This document shows, one piece after another, positions 1-5,378 of a stretch of 6,231 nucleotides of DNA. The notes below the pieces were generated by a model that was given only the letters and a program-made list of their open reading frames with translations, made no database searches and was not told the origin of the DNA. This stretch comes from Bacilli bacterium (GTDB taxonomy: Bacteria > Bacillota_I > Bacilli_A > RFN20 > CAG-826), in assembly GCA_017618495.1 (NCBI GenBank), contig JAFZUD010000178.1:1-6231 (forward strand). Direction: 5' to 3'. Made by a program: the position numbers and the translations under genes. Within the stretch, counting starts at the first letter, position 1; the number at the start of each line of letters is the position of its first letter.

Positions 1-228
1 GAATCTGTTGAGGTCATGAGTGAGGAAGCGGGTTTTGAAAGCATAGAACTTGAATGCAAGAAACCAGGCCTCGTCTGGCTCGACTGGAAAGCGGAAGCGG
101 TCGGCGAAGGAATCTCCTTCCCCAAGGTCAACGGGGAATACCAGAGCGTCGACGTGAACAGGGTCAATGCCGCGCTCGACATCATGTGCGAGAACGCGAA
201 GGGGCATTATTTCAGCAAAGCCTCCTGA
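1..228 (+). CDS. 3' end of a GC-rich gene, function not recognised (5' truncated by window)
   Basis: The frame is open from base 1 (codons GAA TCT GTT GAG GTC, then ATG at 16) and stops with TGA at 226-228. At least 75 codons of a larger gene are therefore probably visible; the ATG at 16 could be internal, and no ribosome binding site is visible before it. The peptide is soluble and mixed in charge, with GLVWLDWKAEAVGEG in the middle and a C-terminus ending in GHYFSKAS. I see no membrane segment and no motif I can tie to a family. Base composition supports real coding sequence: the line 121-180 has 37 G or C in 60, clearly higher than the abiE genes downstream (21 in 60 at 1261-1320). A terminator follows at 367-397. 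A second frame is open through much of the same stretch (54-260), but it gives an arginine-rich low-complexity peptide and is taken as a shadow. Confidence 0.6.
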   Translation, partial: ESVEVMSEEAGFESIELECKKPGLVWLDWKAEAVGEGISFPKVNGEYQSVDVNRVNAALDIMCENAKGHYFSKAS

Positions 229-366
229 TGATTCCGAAAACCCTGGCGGATCGGATTTAGGCGATTTAGTCCACAAGGAAACCATGCGTCCACGATGTTG
301 GCGCAAGTGGCGACAGCGCCGAAGTCGAACTCGTTCAGTAGGTTGACTAAGCGTCACAAGCAATCT
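229..366. other. Noncoding GC-rich 3' region between first gene and its terminator
   Basis: These 138 bases contain no convincing reading frame. They hold one visible hairpin: GGCGC at 300-304 pairs with GCGCC at 316-320 across an 11-nt loop. The stretch leads directly into the terminator at 367-397, so it is either a long 3' untranslated region or a small structured RNA with its own terminator. I do not recognise tRNA, tmRNA, SRP RNA, RNase P or any riboswitch signature, and no start-site promoter is obvious. Confidence 0.4.
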
Positions 367-397
367 AAGCCTCTCTATTTATAGAGGGGGCTTTTTT
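367..397 (+). terminator. Rho-independent terminator of the upstream gene
   Basis: The left arm, AAGCC then CTCTAT (367-378), pairs with ATAGAG then GGCTT (381-393), with a small internal irregularity at 372 against 387-388. A run of six T (392-397) follows. The T-run is on the + strand, so it terminates the GC-rich gene or RNA to its left. The opposite orientation has only a very short T tract, so it would be a weak stop for the converging abiE operon. Confidence 0.85.
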
Positions 398-604
398 GTT
401 CCTAGGTTTATAGGGAAATGGCTAAATGAAATAGCGTGTTTTTCCGTGATTTTGTCCCTGAGAATATACTTTTTGTGAAAAGCGCGCAAATGTGAAAATA
501 TTGTTGTCAAAGCATAGCGCAAACGTGAAAGGAACGTGTTTTTGAGAGTGGCGGAATCTCGTTTATTACTCAGGATGATAGGATAAATGACTAAATAAAA
601 GTTG
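398..604. repeat. AT-rich noncoding stretch with interleaved short direct repeats
   Basis: No gene is visible here between the terminator and the 3' end of the AbiEii gene. Three repeat pairs can be read. GCGCAAATGTGAAA (484-497) recurs as GCGCAAACGTGAAA (517-530), 13 of 14 identical and 33 bp apart. CGTGTTTTT occurs at 435-443 and again at 535-543, exactly 100 bp apart. An imperfect unit around CTAAATGAAA at 410-431 returns around CTAAATAAAA at 578-601. The repeats may be remnants of a mobile element or a degenerate regulatory region; nothing identifies a family. Confidence 0.4.
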
Positions 605-1654
605 TTATGAATTAAGCATTTTGATTGCTGTTACTGCGATATTGAAAGCGTCCTGTTCTTTGTTCTTTAAGATGAAGTTGATTCTATTATATGGGGGCTC
701 TTTCAGCGGGGCCTTCTTTTCTATTTTGAGATTAAAGACATCGACGTTCTTGATTAATGACGCTGCTAAAAGCATGACTTTAGCAGAATATAAGGCAGCG
801 CTGTTCATCGAGAAGCTCCTATTGACGATGTGCATCCTGATTCTGTTAACGCCCTCAACAAGTTCAACGTAGTCGCTTTTATTGAACTTTCCCCATGACA
901 GTAGCGACAATGCCGTATTAAACGAATCTTTTAAGGAATCAATTGGGGTGATGTCCAGATTCCTATAAACGATCTCTTCTTTTGCTATTTCGAAATAAGT
1001 TTCTCTGACTTCTTCAAAGTTTTGAGCGATGTCGAATAAAGAAACGACATCATAAAATTGCTTAATAACCTCAAGCCTCTTGTCGTTAGAGAAACCCTCG
1101 TTGCGATATTTGATTCCGGTGGTGTGAGGGGCGAATGCGCATAGTTTGTCGCCCAATATCGACTCGATTGATGGGATGGTTACGTAGCAATCTTTGCCTT
1201 CTGTGATTAGGAAAGGGCTCCTAATCGGCTTATTGATCGTTTTGGCGTAATGGCTATCAGAGAATAAGACATCAAGCAAAACGGATATCTCTCTATTCTT
1301 GATTGGCGATAGATAAGTGAATTTGTAATGATTTTTGTAAATGCTCTTATTCGTTCTTCTAACTGACTCACTGACGGAAGTAAAAGGAAAGATAGTCCCA
1401 ACCTTATTGATGAACGAATCAATATCGCAGTCTTTGCTGACCAAAATATCGACATCAGTACTGAGTCTTTTGGGAACATCAAACAAAAGCATTAGGCTCG
1501 AACCGCCTTTGAAGACGAATTCCAGATTAGCTTTTCTCAGCGCCTCAACCAAACCAAGAGCGAACACCGCTCTTTGGGCAAGCTCAGGATCTACTTTGTA
1601 TTCTTTTTGAATTCTTTGAATGTTATCTAAAGCGAATGTTTCTCGTTTAATCAC
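605..1654 (-). CDS. abiEii: AbiEii/AbiGii-type nucleotidyltransferase toxin (type IV TA)
   Basis: This 349-residue protein belongs to the AbiEii nucleotidyltransferase family within the DNA polymerase beta superfamily. The nucleotidyltransferase signature is clear: FKGGSSLML at residues 48-56 (the GSS motif), RLSTDVDILV at 63-72 with metal-binding D67 and D69, a third acidic residue D128 in LLDVLF, and K170 in ILGDKL. The segment KQFYDVVSLFDIA (198-210) matches the helix that usually follows motif IV. Family members studied elsewhere are bacteriostatic toxins used in phage defence by abortive infection, and the related MenT toxins modify tRNA 3' ends; the target here is inferred only by family. 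The start codon is GTG at 1654-1652, within the last codons of the AbiEi-like gene (8-nt overlap), with a GGGGG ribosome binding site 9 nt upstream. All catalytic residues are present, so the toxin looks intact. No strong terminator follows it. Confidence 0.9.
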   Translation of the reverse strand: MIKRETFALDNIQRIQKEYKVDPELAQRAVFALGLVEALRKANLEFVFKGGSSLMLLFDVPKRLSTDVDILVSKDCDIDSFINKVGTIFPFTSVSESVRRTNKSIYKNHYKFTYLSPIKNREISVLLDVLFSDSHYAKTINKPIRSPFLITEGKDCYVTIPSIESILGDKLCAFAPHTTGIKYRNEGFSNDKRLEVIKQFYDVVSLFDIAQNFEEVRETYFEIAKEEIVYRNLDITPIDSLKDSFNTALSLLSWGKFNKSDYVELVEGVNRIRMHIVNRSFSMNSAALYSAKVMLLAASLIKNVDVFNLKIEKKAPLKEPPYNRINFILKNKEQDAFNIAVTAIKMLNS

Positions 1655-2357
1655 CGAAGAAATCCCCCATTAACTGGGGTGCTAAAGCTTTTAACCTCTC
1701 TAATGCGTTTCTTCTTTTCGCGTAATTCTTCAAAGTGTCGTACTTAACCTTGTAGTTGGACAATATATCCTCGATTACGTGATGAAGCTCCGCTCCTTCA
1801 TAGAAGCAATTGAGCGAGGAAGAGCAAATCATATCGACAGCCAGTTTCTCAACCGTTATTCGTTTGTTCTTTTTGTCGATTGGCGATTTGCTTATGAGAG
1901 GCAAAAGAATTACCCACCCATCTTCTATATATCTAAAAACTTCTTCTTTTTCTGGATTTATTAGAACATTTTTGAAACCATTGCTTCTTAAGGTATTGAA
2001 CACGTGTTCCAAAAACAGCTTATTCACTTCCAAAACGACGACGTTTTGACTGATCAAATGATTTAGGAATTGGTTTAATGCGGTGGTGGTTTCGTATATT
2101 GCGTACTCGAAGTCGGACGAATACTTATCCTTGATAAGCTTGTCTATCTTTTTGGCTAAGCCACTTTCGATTTCATTACTAAAGGTTTTGCGCTTGGCAA
2201 ATACGTATTGTGACTTTCCGATTCTGGTTATCTCGCCCTTATCTTCCATCTCTAGTATCTTGTTATATAGGGAAGATTTTTTATGCCCAGGGCTTGATTT
2301 GAGAATCAAGTCCATTAAATCTTCAGTGCTGTAAATGTTTTTGTTACTCACCACCAT
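1647..2357 (-). CDS. abiEi: AbiEi-like antitoxin / winged-helix repressor (type IV TA)
   Basis: This 236-residue protein sits directly upstream of the AbiEii toxin and shares 8 nt with it, the standard antitoxin-toxin gene order. The N-terminal part (about 8-55) resembles a winged helix: two helices, SSLYNKILEMEDKGEI, then ITRIGKSQYVF as the wing, as in AbiEi-type regulators that read their own promoter. A mixed alpha/beta C-terminal part follows, with EYAIYETTTALNQFLNHL (84-101), VVVLEVNKLFLEHVF (106-120) and the characteristic RITVEKLAVDMI (166-177). AbiEi antitoxins neutralise the toxin without stable binding and repress their operon. Similar AbiEii partners are also annotated as uncharacterised DUF families, and one of those labels may fit better. 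The ATG at 2357 lies only 8 nt from the -10 box with no ribosome binding site, suggesting a leaderless message. The next in-frame ATG (residue 15) has no ribosome binding site either and would remove part of the first helix. Confidence 0.78.
   Translation of the reverse strand: MVVSNKNIYSTEDLMDLILKSSPGHKKSSLYNKILEMEDKGEITRIGKSQYVFAKRKTFSNEIESGLAKKIDKLIKDKYSSDFEYAIYETTTALNQFLNHLISQNVVVLEVNKLFLEHVFNTLRSNGFKNVLINPEKEEVFRYIEDGWVILLPLISKSPIDKKNKRITVEKLAVDMICSSSLNCFYEGAELHHVIEDILSNYKVKYDTLKNYAKRRNALERLKALAPQLMGDFFGD
1664..1679 (-). promoter_or_regulatory. Hairpin over the AbiEii ribosome binding site
   Basis: On the minus strand CCCCA (1679-1675), loop GTTAA, then TGGGG (1669-1665) form a 5-bp GC-rich stem. 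The G-run at 1668-1664 is also the Shine-Dalgarno sequence for the GTG start at 1654. The stem would hide the site until ribosomes finishing the AbiEi-like frame melt it, which would couple toxin synthesis to antitoxin translation. The pairing is seen in the sequence; the coupling is inferred. Confidence 0.5.
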
Positions 2358-2375
2358 ACACTTACATTATACACT
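2356..2375 (-). promoter_or_regulatory. abiE operon promoter with overlapping direct repeat
   Basis: Read on the minus strand, a perfect TATAAT lies at 2371-2366, with only 8 nt before the ATG at 2357. A start of transcription at or within a base or two of the A of ATG is therefore expected. The -35 region is weak. A perfect 7-bp direct repeat, ATACACT on the + strand, occurs at 2356-2362 and 2369-2375, covering the start codon and overlapping the -10 box. It is a candidate site for self-repression by the AbiEi-like protein. AbiEi studied elsewhere binds inverted repeats, so the arrangement here is not the described one. Confidence 0.6.
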
Positions 2376-2460
2376 AGAAATGGAAAACGACCACAAACAT
2401 AATAATTTGGCTGAATTCCAAACACAAGGAAGCAAAAAGTAACATGGAAAACCCATTGAG

Positions 2461-2499
2461 GGGGTACCAAAGTTGAATATCTTTTCAAAAACGTACCCC
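2461..2499. repeat. Nested 39-bp dyad in the divergent intergenic region
   Basis: Outer arms GGGGTAC (2461-2467) and GTACCCC (2493-2499) are perfect complements. Inside them TTGAA (2473-2477) and TTCAA (2484-2488) form a second pair, nearly centred on the same axis. A further direct repeat, CCCTCTC at 2497-2503 and 2517-2523, flanks a small TCGAT/ATCGA hairpin (2502-2515). No T-run follows, so it is not a typical terminator. It could be a protein-binding site or the remains of a mobile element end. Confidence 0.5.
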
Positions 2500-2565
2500 T
2501 CTCGATGACAATCGAACCCTCTCATGGATGCCTTCGATACTGATGGAGTTTAATGAAATTAACAG

Positions 2566-2571
2566 TATAAT
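2566..2571 (+). promoter_or_regulatory. -10 box of the HAD phosphatase operon
   Basis: A perfect TATAAT lies 9 nt before the ATG at 2581, so the transcript probably begins at or within a few bases of the start codon. The 17-19 nt upstream contain no good -35 match and no extended -10 TGn. There is no Shine-Dalgarno sequence. This pattern matches the abiE promoter on the other strand of the same intergenic region. Confidence 0.6.
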
Positions 2572-2580
2572 ATTCGCCGT

Positions 2581-3231
2581 ATGTATAAGAATTTCATTTT
2601 CGATCTCGACGGCACCCTCCTCGAGACCTTGCCAGATATCGTGACGGCCATCAATGCCGCCCTCAAAGAATGTGGGTTCGATTATGTCTATGACATCGAA
2701 TCAGGGAAGAAGCTTATTGGAGATGGTGTCGCTAACTTAATGCACCGCGCACTCAAGGATCAAGATAACGAAGAGAATTTCCAAGCGATTAAAGGGGTCT
2801 TCATGCCTCTTTATCAGGAATACCAGACAAAGACCACCAAAGCCATGAAAGGATGCGTAGAGACCCTTTCTAGCCTCAAAGAAAGGGGTTGTGGCCTCTT
2901 TGTCTGCACGAACAAACCGAATCACCTCGCGTTAGAGGTCCTTAATAACATCTTCGGCAAAGGGATGTTCGACTTCATCAAAGGCTTAGATGAAGGGGAA
3001 GCGCCTAAACCAGATAAGCACAACGTTGATGTCATCATGAACGGCTATAACCTCAAAGCAGAGGAGACTTTGTTTGTTGGTGATTCCATGACGGATTATA
3101 GAACAGCGCAGAATGGCGGACTTGCTTTCTGCCTTTGCGTTTACGGATATGGAAATTACACAAGCGAATTCATCGAGAAGTGTGACTATAATATCAAAGA
3201 GCCTAAAGAACTCCTTAACTTAGCCAAATGA
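2581..3231 (+). CDS. HAD-superfamily phosphatase, phosphoglycolate phosphatase-like
   Basis: This 216-residue cytoplasmic protein carries all four HAD motifs. Motif I is FDLDGTLLET with nucleophile D8 and acid/base D10; motif II is FVCTNKP with T110; motif III is K143 in APKPDK; motif IV is FVGDSMTD with D168 and D172. A helical C1-type cap lies between motifs I and II (about residues 15-85), as in phosphoglycolate phosphatase (Gph/PGP) and the pyrophosphatase PpaX. The length is normal for that group. The expected reaction is dephosphorylation of a small phosphorylated metabolite such as 2-phosphoglycolate, but HAD substrates cannot be assigned reliably from motifs. Its TGA overlaps the ATG of the next gene in ATGA, so the two are almost certainly co-transcribed and translationally coupled. 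The start at 2581 keeps motif I at the normal distance from the N-terminus. Confidence 0.88.
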   Translation: MYKNFIFDLDGTLLETLPDIVTAINAALKECGFDYVYDIESGKKLIGDGVANLMHRALKDQDNEENFQAIKGVFMPLYQEYQTKTTKAMKGCVETLSSLKERGCGLFVCTNKPNHLALEVLNNIFGKGMFDFIKGLDEGEAPKPDKHNVDVIMNGYNLKAEETLFVGDSMTDYRTAQNGGLAFCLCVYGYGNYTSEFIEKCDYNIKEPKELLNLAK

Positions 3232-4136
3232 GCCTATTCAGCAAAAAGAAAACCGGAAACGAATTCGTCCTCCCTTATGGGATCGTTTTGATGACCGCTT
3301 TCTTCTTGTCGATGATCATCTTCTCGATTTGCTATGGCAACAAAGAATACATGCAAGATGTCATGGGCAGGGAGTTTGAGAAGAACATCCTCGGTCAGAC
3401 CTCCTTCATGGCTGCCGGATTTGGCCTTCTTCTTACGCTGGATTATGGCCTTACCTTCTCAATCGATAGAAAAGAGAAAGAACGCCTTGTTGATATCATC
3501 TCTATCACCATGGCGTGCCTAGAGCTTGTCTTCGTTGTCGTTTGCTCTATCATCTACATCGTCAATTGGCAGGGATACTTTGTTAAAGACAGCAAAGGCG
3601 ATCCTGTTCTCATAAAAGAAGGCTTCGAATTCATCCTAAGAATCATCACCATGATCGTCATCTACCTCGTCATGGGTGTGAATATCCTCTTAAGAGTCCC
3701 TAAGTTCAGAAACTTCGAGAACCTCATAGAAGGTCATGGCAGCATTCTTATCTATCTCTCAATCATCGGCCTTATTGGTCTTGTCGATCATTTCATGATG
3801 TGGACCGTTCTTGCTAGGGAATCCAACAAATACGGCCTTGTGGTCAACTTCGTTTCGATGGGGATAGACGCTTTAATGATTGTGGCTCCGTTCGTTCTCA
3901 AGAGATTCGTCGATGAGAAAACCAAAGGTGCCTCTTATGGCCTTATCGCTTGTATCGTCACAGGTGTTTTGATTCTCATCTTCACCCTCCTCATGGTCTA
4001 TTTCTACAAGCAGGAGAAAGAGCATCTTGTCTACCGTGAGTTCTACTGGGCCTTATTCATCTTCACCTTCGACAACATTCTTAGGATCGCTGCGATTACC
4101 TATTACGGCATCGTGTATAAGAAGCTAAAACAATAA
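3228..4136 (+). CDS. Multi-pass membrane protein of unknown function (about 8 TM)
   Basis: This 302-residue protein is strongly hydrophobic. Likely membrane segments lie near residues 16-36, 56-78, 88-113, 135-155, 172-195, 204-224, 237-259 and 271-293, separated by short loops rich in K, R and E. The N-terminus (MSLFSKKKTGNE) and the C-terminus (VYKKLKQ) are both basic, which suggests both ends are in the cytoplasm, consistent with an even number of helices. No transporter, kinase or protease motif is visible. The start overlaps the HAD gene's stop by 4 nt and has no ribosome binding site, so translation probably depends on coupling. The pairing may mean a shared pathway, but I cannot name it. 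No convincing terminator follows the TAA at 4134-4136. The base use of the two genes is similar, so they appear to have travelled together. Confidence 0.8.
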   Translation: MSLFSKKKTGNEFVLPYGIVLMTAFFLSMIIFSICYGNKEYMQDVMGREFEKNILGQTSFMAAGFGLLLTLDYGLTFSIDRKEKERLVDIISITMACLELVFVVVCSIIYIVNWQGYFVKDSKGDPVLIKEGFEFILRIITMIVIYLVMGVNILLRVPKFRNFENLIEGHGSILIYLSIIGLIGLVDHFMMWTVLARESNKYGLVVNFVSMGIDALMIVAPFVLKRFVDEKTKGASYGLIACIVTGVLILIFTLLMVYFYKQEKEHLVYREFYWALFIFTFDNILRIAAITYYGIVYKKLKQ

Positions 4137-4161
4137 AAAACACGGCAAAACACGCCTATTG

Positions 4162-4222
4162 CAACCTGAGGTTGTCAAATTGTCACCCACAGGTTGGTTG
4201 TAACAAACCATCCTCTCATAGA
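4162..4222 (+). promoter_or_regulatory. Candidate operator and promoter of the XRE-TM-LRR gene
   Basis: CAACCT-G-AGGTTG (4162-4174) is a perfect 13-bp palindrome. The half-site AGGTTG returns at 4191-4196, 22 bp (about two helical turns) after its first copy at 4169, and GGTT/AACC arms flank GTAACA at 4196-4209. TTGTCA, a good -35 match, occurs twice (4172-4177 and 4180-4185). The best spaced -10 is weak: CATAGA at 4217-4222, 17 nt after TTGGTT (4194-4199). No ribosome binding site precedes the ATG at 4234. The palindromes would suit a dimeric XRE repressor, possibly the gene's own product. That role is inferred. Confidence 0.4.
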
Positions 4223-4233
4223 AAATCAGTAAT

Positions 4234-5313
4234 ATGGAATTAGGCGAAAAGATACAAATCTCAAGAAAGAAAAAAGGCATGTCCCAAGAGGATCTTGCCA
4301 ATGTTTTGAATGTCTCTAGACAGGCTGTTCAGAAATGGGAGAGTGGGCTTTCAAATCCTGAACTCAATAAAGTAATCGAGCTAGGAAGAGTCCTTGATGT
4401 CTCTTTAGATTGGTTGTTAGGGGAGAAGGCTGAATCTCAGAAAGATTTAGCAACAGAAGAAGAACCAACTCAAGAAGAACCTCTCTTTGTTGAGGAAGAG
4501 ATTAAAGCCGCTCAAGAAGACAACAAAGAAGAGACGCACAGAGAAAGACCCATACTCGACAAACCAAAGAATTCACTCAAGAAGATTCTCATAATCGGGT
4601 CCGTTGCCTTGCTTCTTATCGGTGGTGGTGTTGCGACTGCAGTTATCGTGGGAATAAACGCGAACAAAGATCCGCTCGATCCAGGCAGTAAGCTTTTTGA
4701 GAAGGGAGGGCAAAGTATTGTTGTTGAGGGGTATGAGAAAACCGAAGTAATCGACGGTGTTTCTTATGCCTTTGGCAATATAGATGGTCTTAAATCAATG
4801 TATATCGTCGACATTGATACTGATATGCCTTCTTTCTTAAGCAAATATGAAGATTATGATTTGGAAGGCATGCTATATGGAGCGTTTAACTCACGAAGAG
4901 ATTACGTCTTTGTATCCTTGCCTGATTGGAGTGTGTTCGAAAGAATAAATAGCAGCACGCTCTCATTCAAAGGATGCACAAAGCTTGAGAATGTCCGGTT
5001 GCCTGAAGGCCTAATATCAATAGGCGATTTTAGAGACTGCAAGAGTCTTAATGGAGTCGTGTTTCCGGATACCGTAGAAGATATTGATGAGGAAGCGTTC
5101 AGGGGATGCAGTTCACTTAAGAGTATAACTCTGCCTGACTCGCTTAAATCTTTAGGCAAATACGCTTTTATGAGTTGCTCTTCTCTAGAAAGTATTTCTT
5201 TCAACGGGACAACTAGGCAGTGGGCATCGGTTACCAAAGGCTCAATGATTTGGGACAGTGTTCCGGCAGATGTCGTACATTGTTCCAATGGCGACGTTCC
5301 GCTTACTGAATAA
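4234..5313 (+). CDS. Membrane-anchored XRE regulator with extracellular BspA-type leucine-rich repeats
   Basis: This 359-residue protein has four visible parts. Residues 5-61 are an XRE-type helix-turn-helix: MSQEDLANVLNVSRQAVQKW carries both helices, followed by ESGLSNPELNKVIEL and the end LSLDWLLG-like DVSLDWLLG. Residues 63-105 are a Glu-rich acidic linker. Residues 116-140 are one membrane helix, preceded by KPKNSLKK, so the positive-inside rule puts the DNA-binding part in the cytoplasm. Residues 236-325 contain about three to four leucine-rich repeats of the BspA / LRR_5 type (FKGCTKLENVRLPEGL, FRDCKSLNGVVFPDTV, FRGCSSLKSITLPDSL), closing with NGTTRQWASV and VVHCSNGD, a usual end for such arrays. 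The layout suggests a one-component sensor that reads a surface or extracellular ligand and acts on DNA at the membrane. Residues 141-235 match nothing I know. The gene is transcribed alone and ends in a strong terminator. Confidence 0.82.
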   Translation: MELGEKIQISRKKKGMSQEDLANVLNVSRQAVQKWESGLSNPELNKVIELGRVLDVSLDWLLGEKAESQKDLATEEEPTQEEPLFVEEEIKAAQEDNKEETHRERPILDKPKNSLKKILIIGSVALLLIGGGVATAVIVGINANKDPLDPGSKLFEKGGQSIVVEGYEKTEVIDGVSYAFGNIDGLKSMYIVDIDTDMPSFLSKYEDYDLEGMLYGAFNSRRDYVFVSLPDWSVFERINSSTLSFKGCTKLENVRLPEGLISIGDFRDCKSLNGVVFPDTVEDIDEEAFRGCSSLKSITLPDSLKSLGKYAFMSCSSLESISFNGTTRQWASVTKGSMIWDSVPADVVHCSNGDVPLTE

Positions 5314-5325
5314 GGTTTGAAAAAG

Positions 5326-5357
5326 AAAATCCACCGCGGATTTGCGGTGGATTTTTT
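5326..5357 (+). terminator. Strong rho-independent terminator after the XRE-TM-LRR gene
   Basis: AAAATCCACCGC (5326-5337) and GCGGTGGATTTT (5344-5355) are perfect 12-bp complements with a 6-nt loop, ending in a T-run (5352-5357). The A-rich left side and T-rich right side could let it act on both strands. It separates the LRR gene from the type I R-M operon. Confidence 0.92.
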
Positions 5358-5378
5358 AGATTTGTTTTGTTTTTTATG

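Noticed and set aside
54..260. + strand reading frame of 68 codons overlapping the first gene
   Set aside because: Its product is a low-complexity arginine-rich peptide typical of a shadow frame in GC-rich coding DNA, and the other frame is open to the window edge with better composition.
1207..1482. 91-codon minus-strand frame inside abiEii
   Set aside because: It lies wholly within the intact AbiEii frame, which carries the nucleotidyltransferase motifs; it has no ribosome binding site or recognisable domain.
2497..2523. tRNA T-arm-like sequence on the minus strand (GGGTTCGATT)
   Set aside because: The bases after it do not complete the T stem, and no anticodon arm, D arm or acceptor stem can be built around it.
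4162..4174. Palindrome considered as a terminator of the membrane-protein gene
   Set aside because: A one-base centre leaves no usable loop unless inner pairs open, and no T-run follows. A DNA-binding site fits better.
4902..5288. 128-codon minus-strand frame opposite the LRR repeats
   Set aside because: It mirrors the repeated LRR codons, and the + strand frame there has clear repeat motifs.
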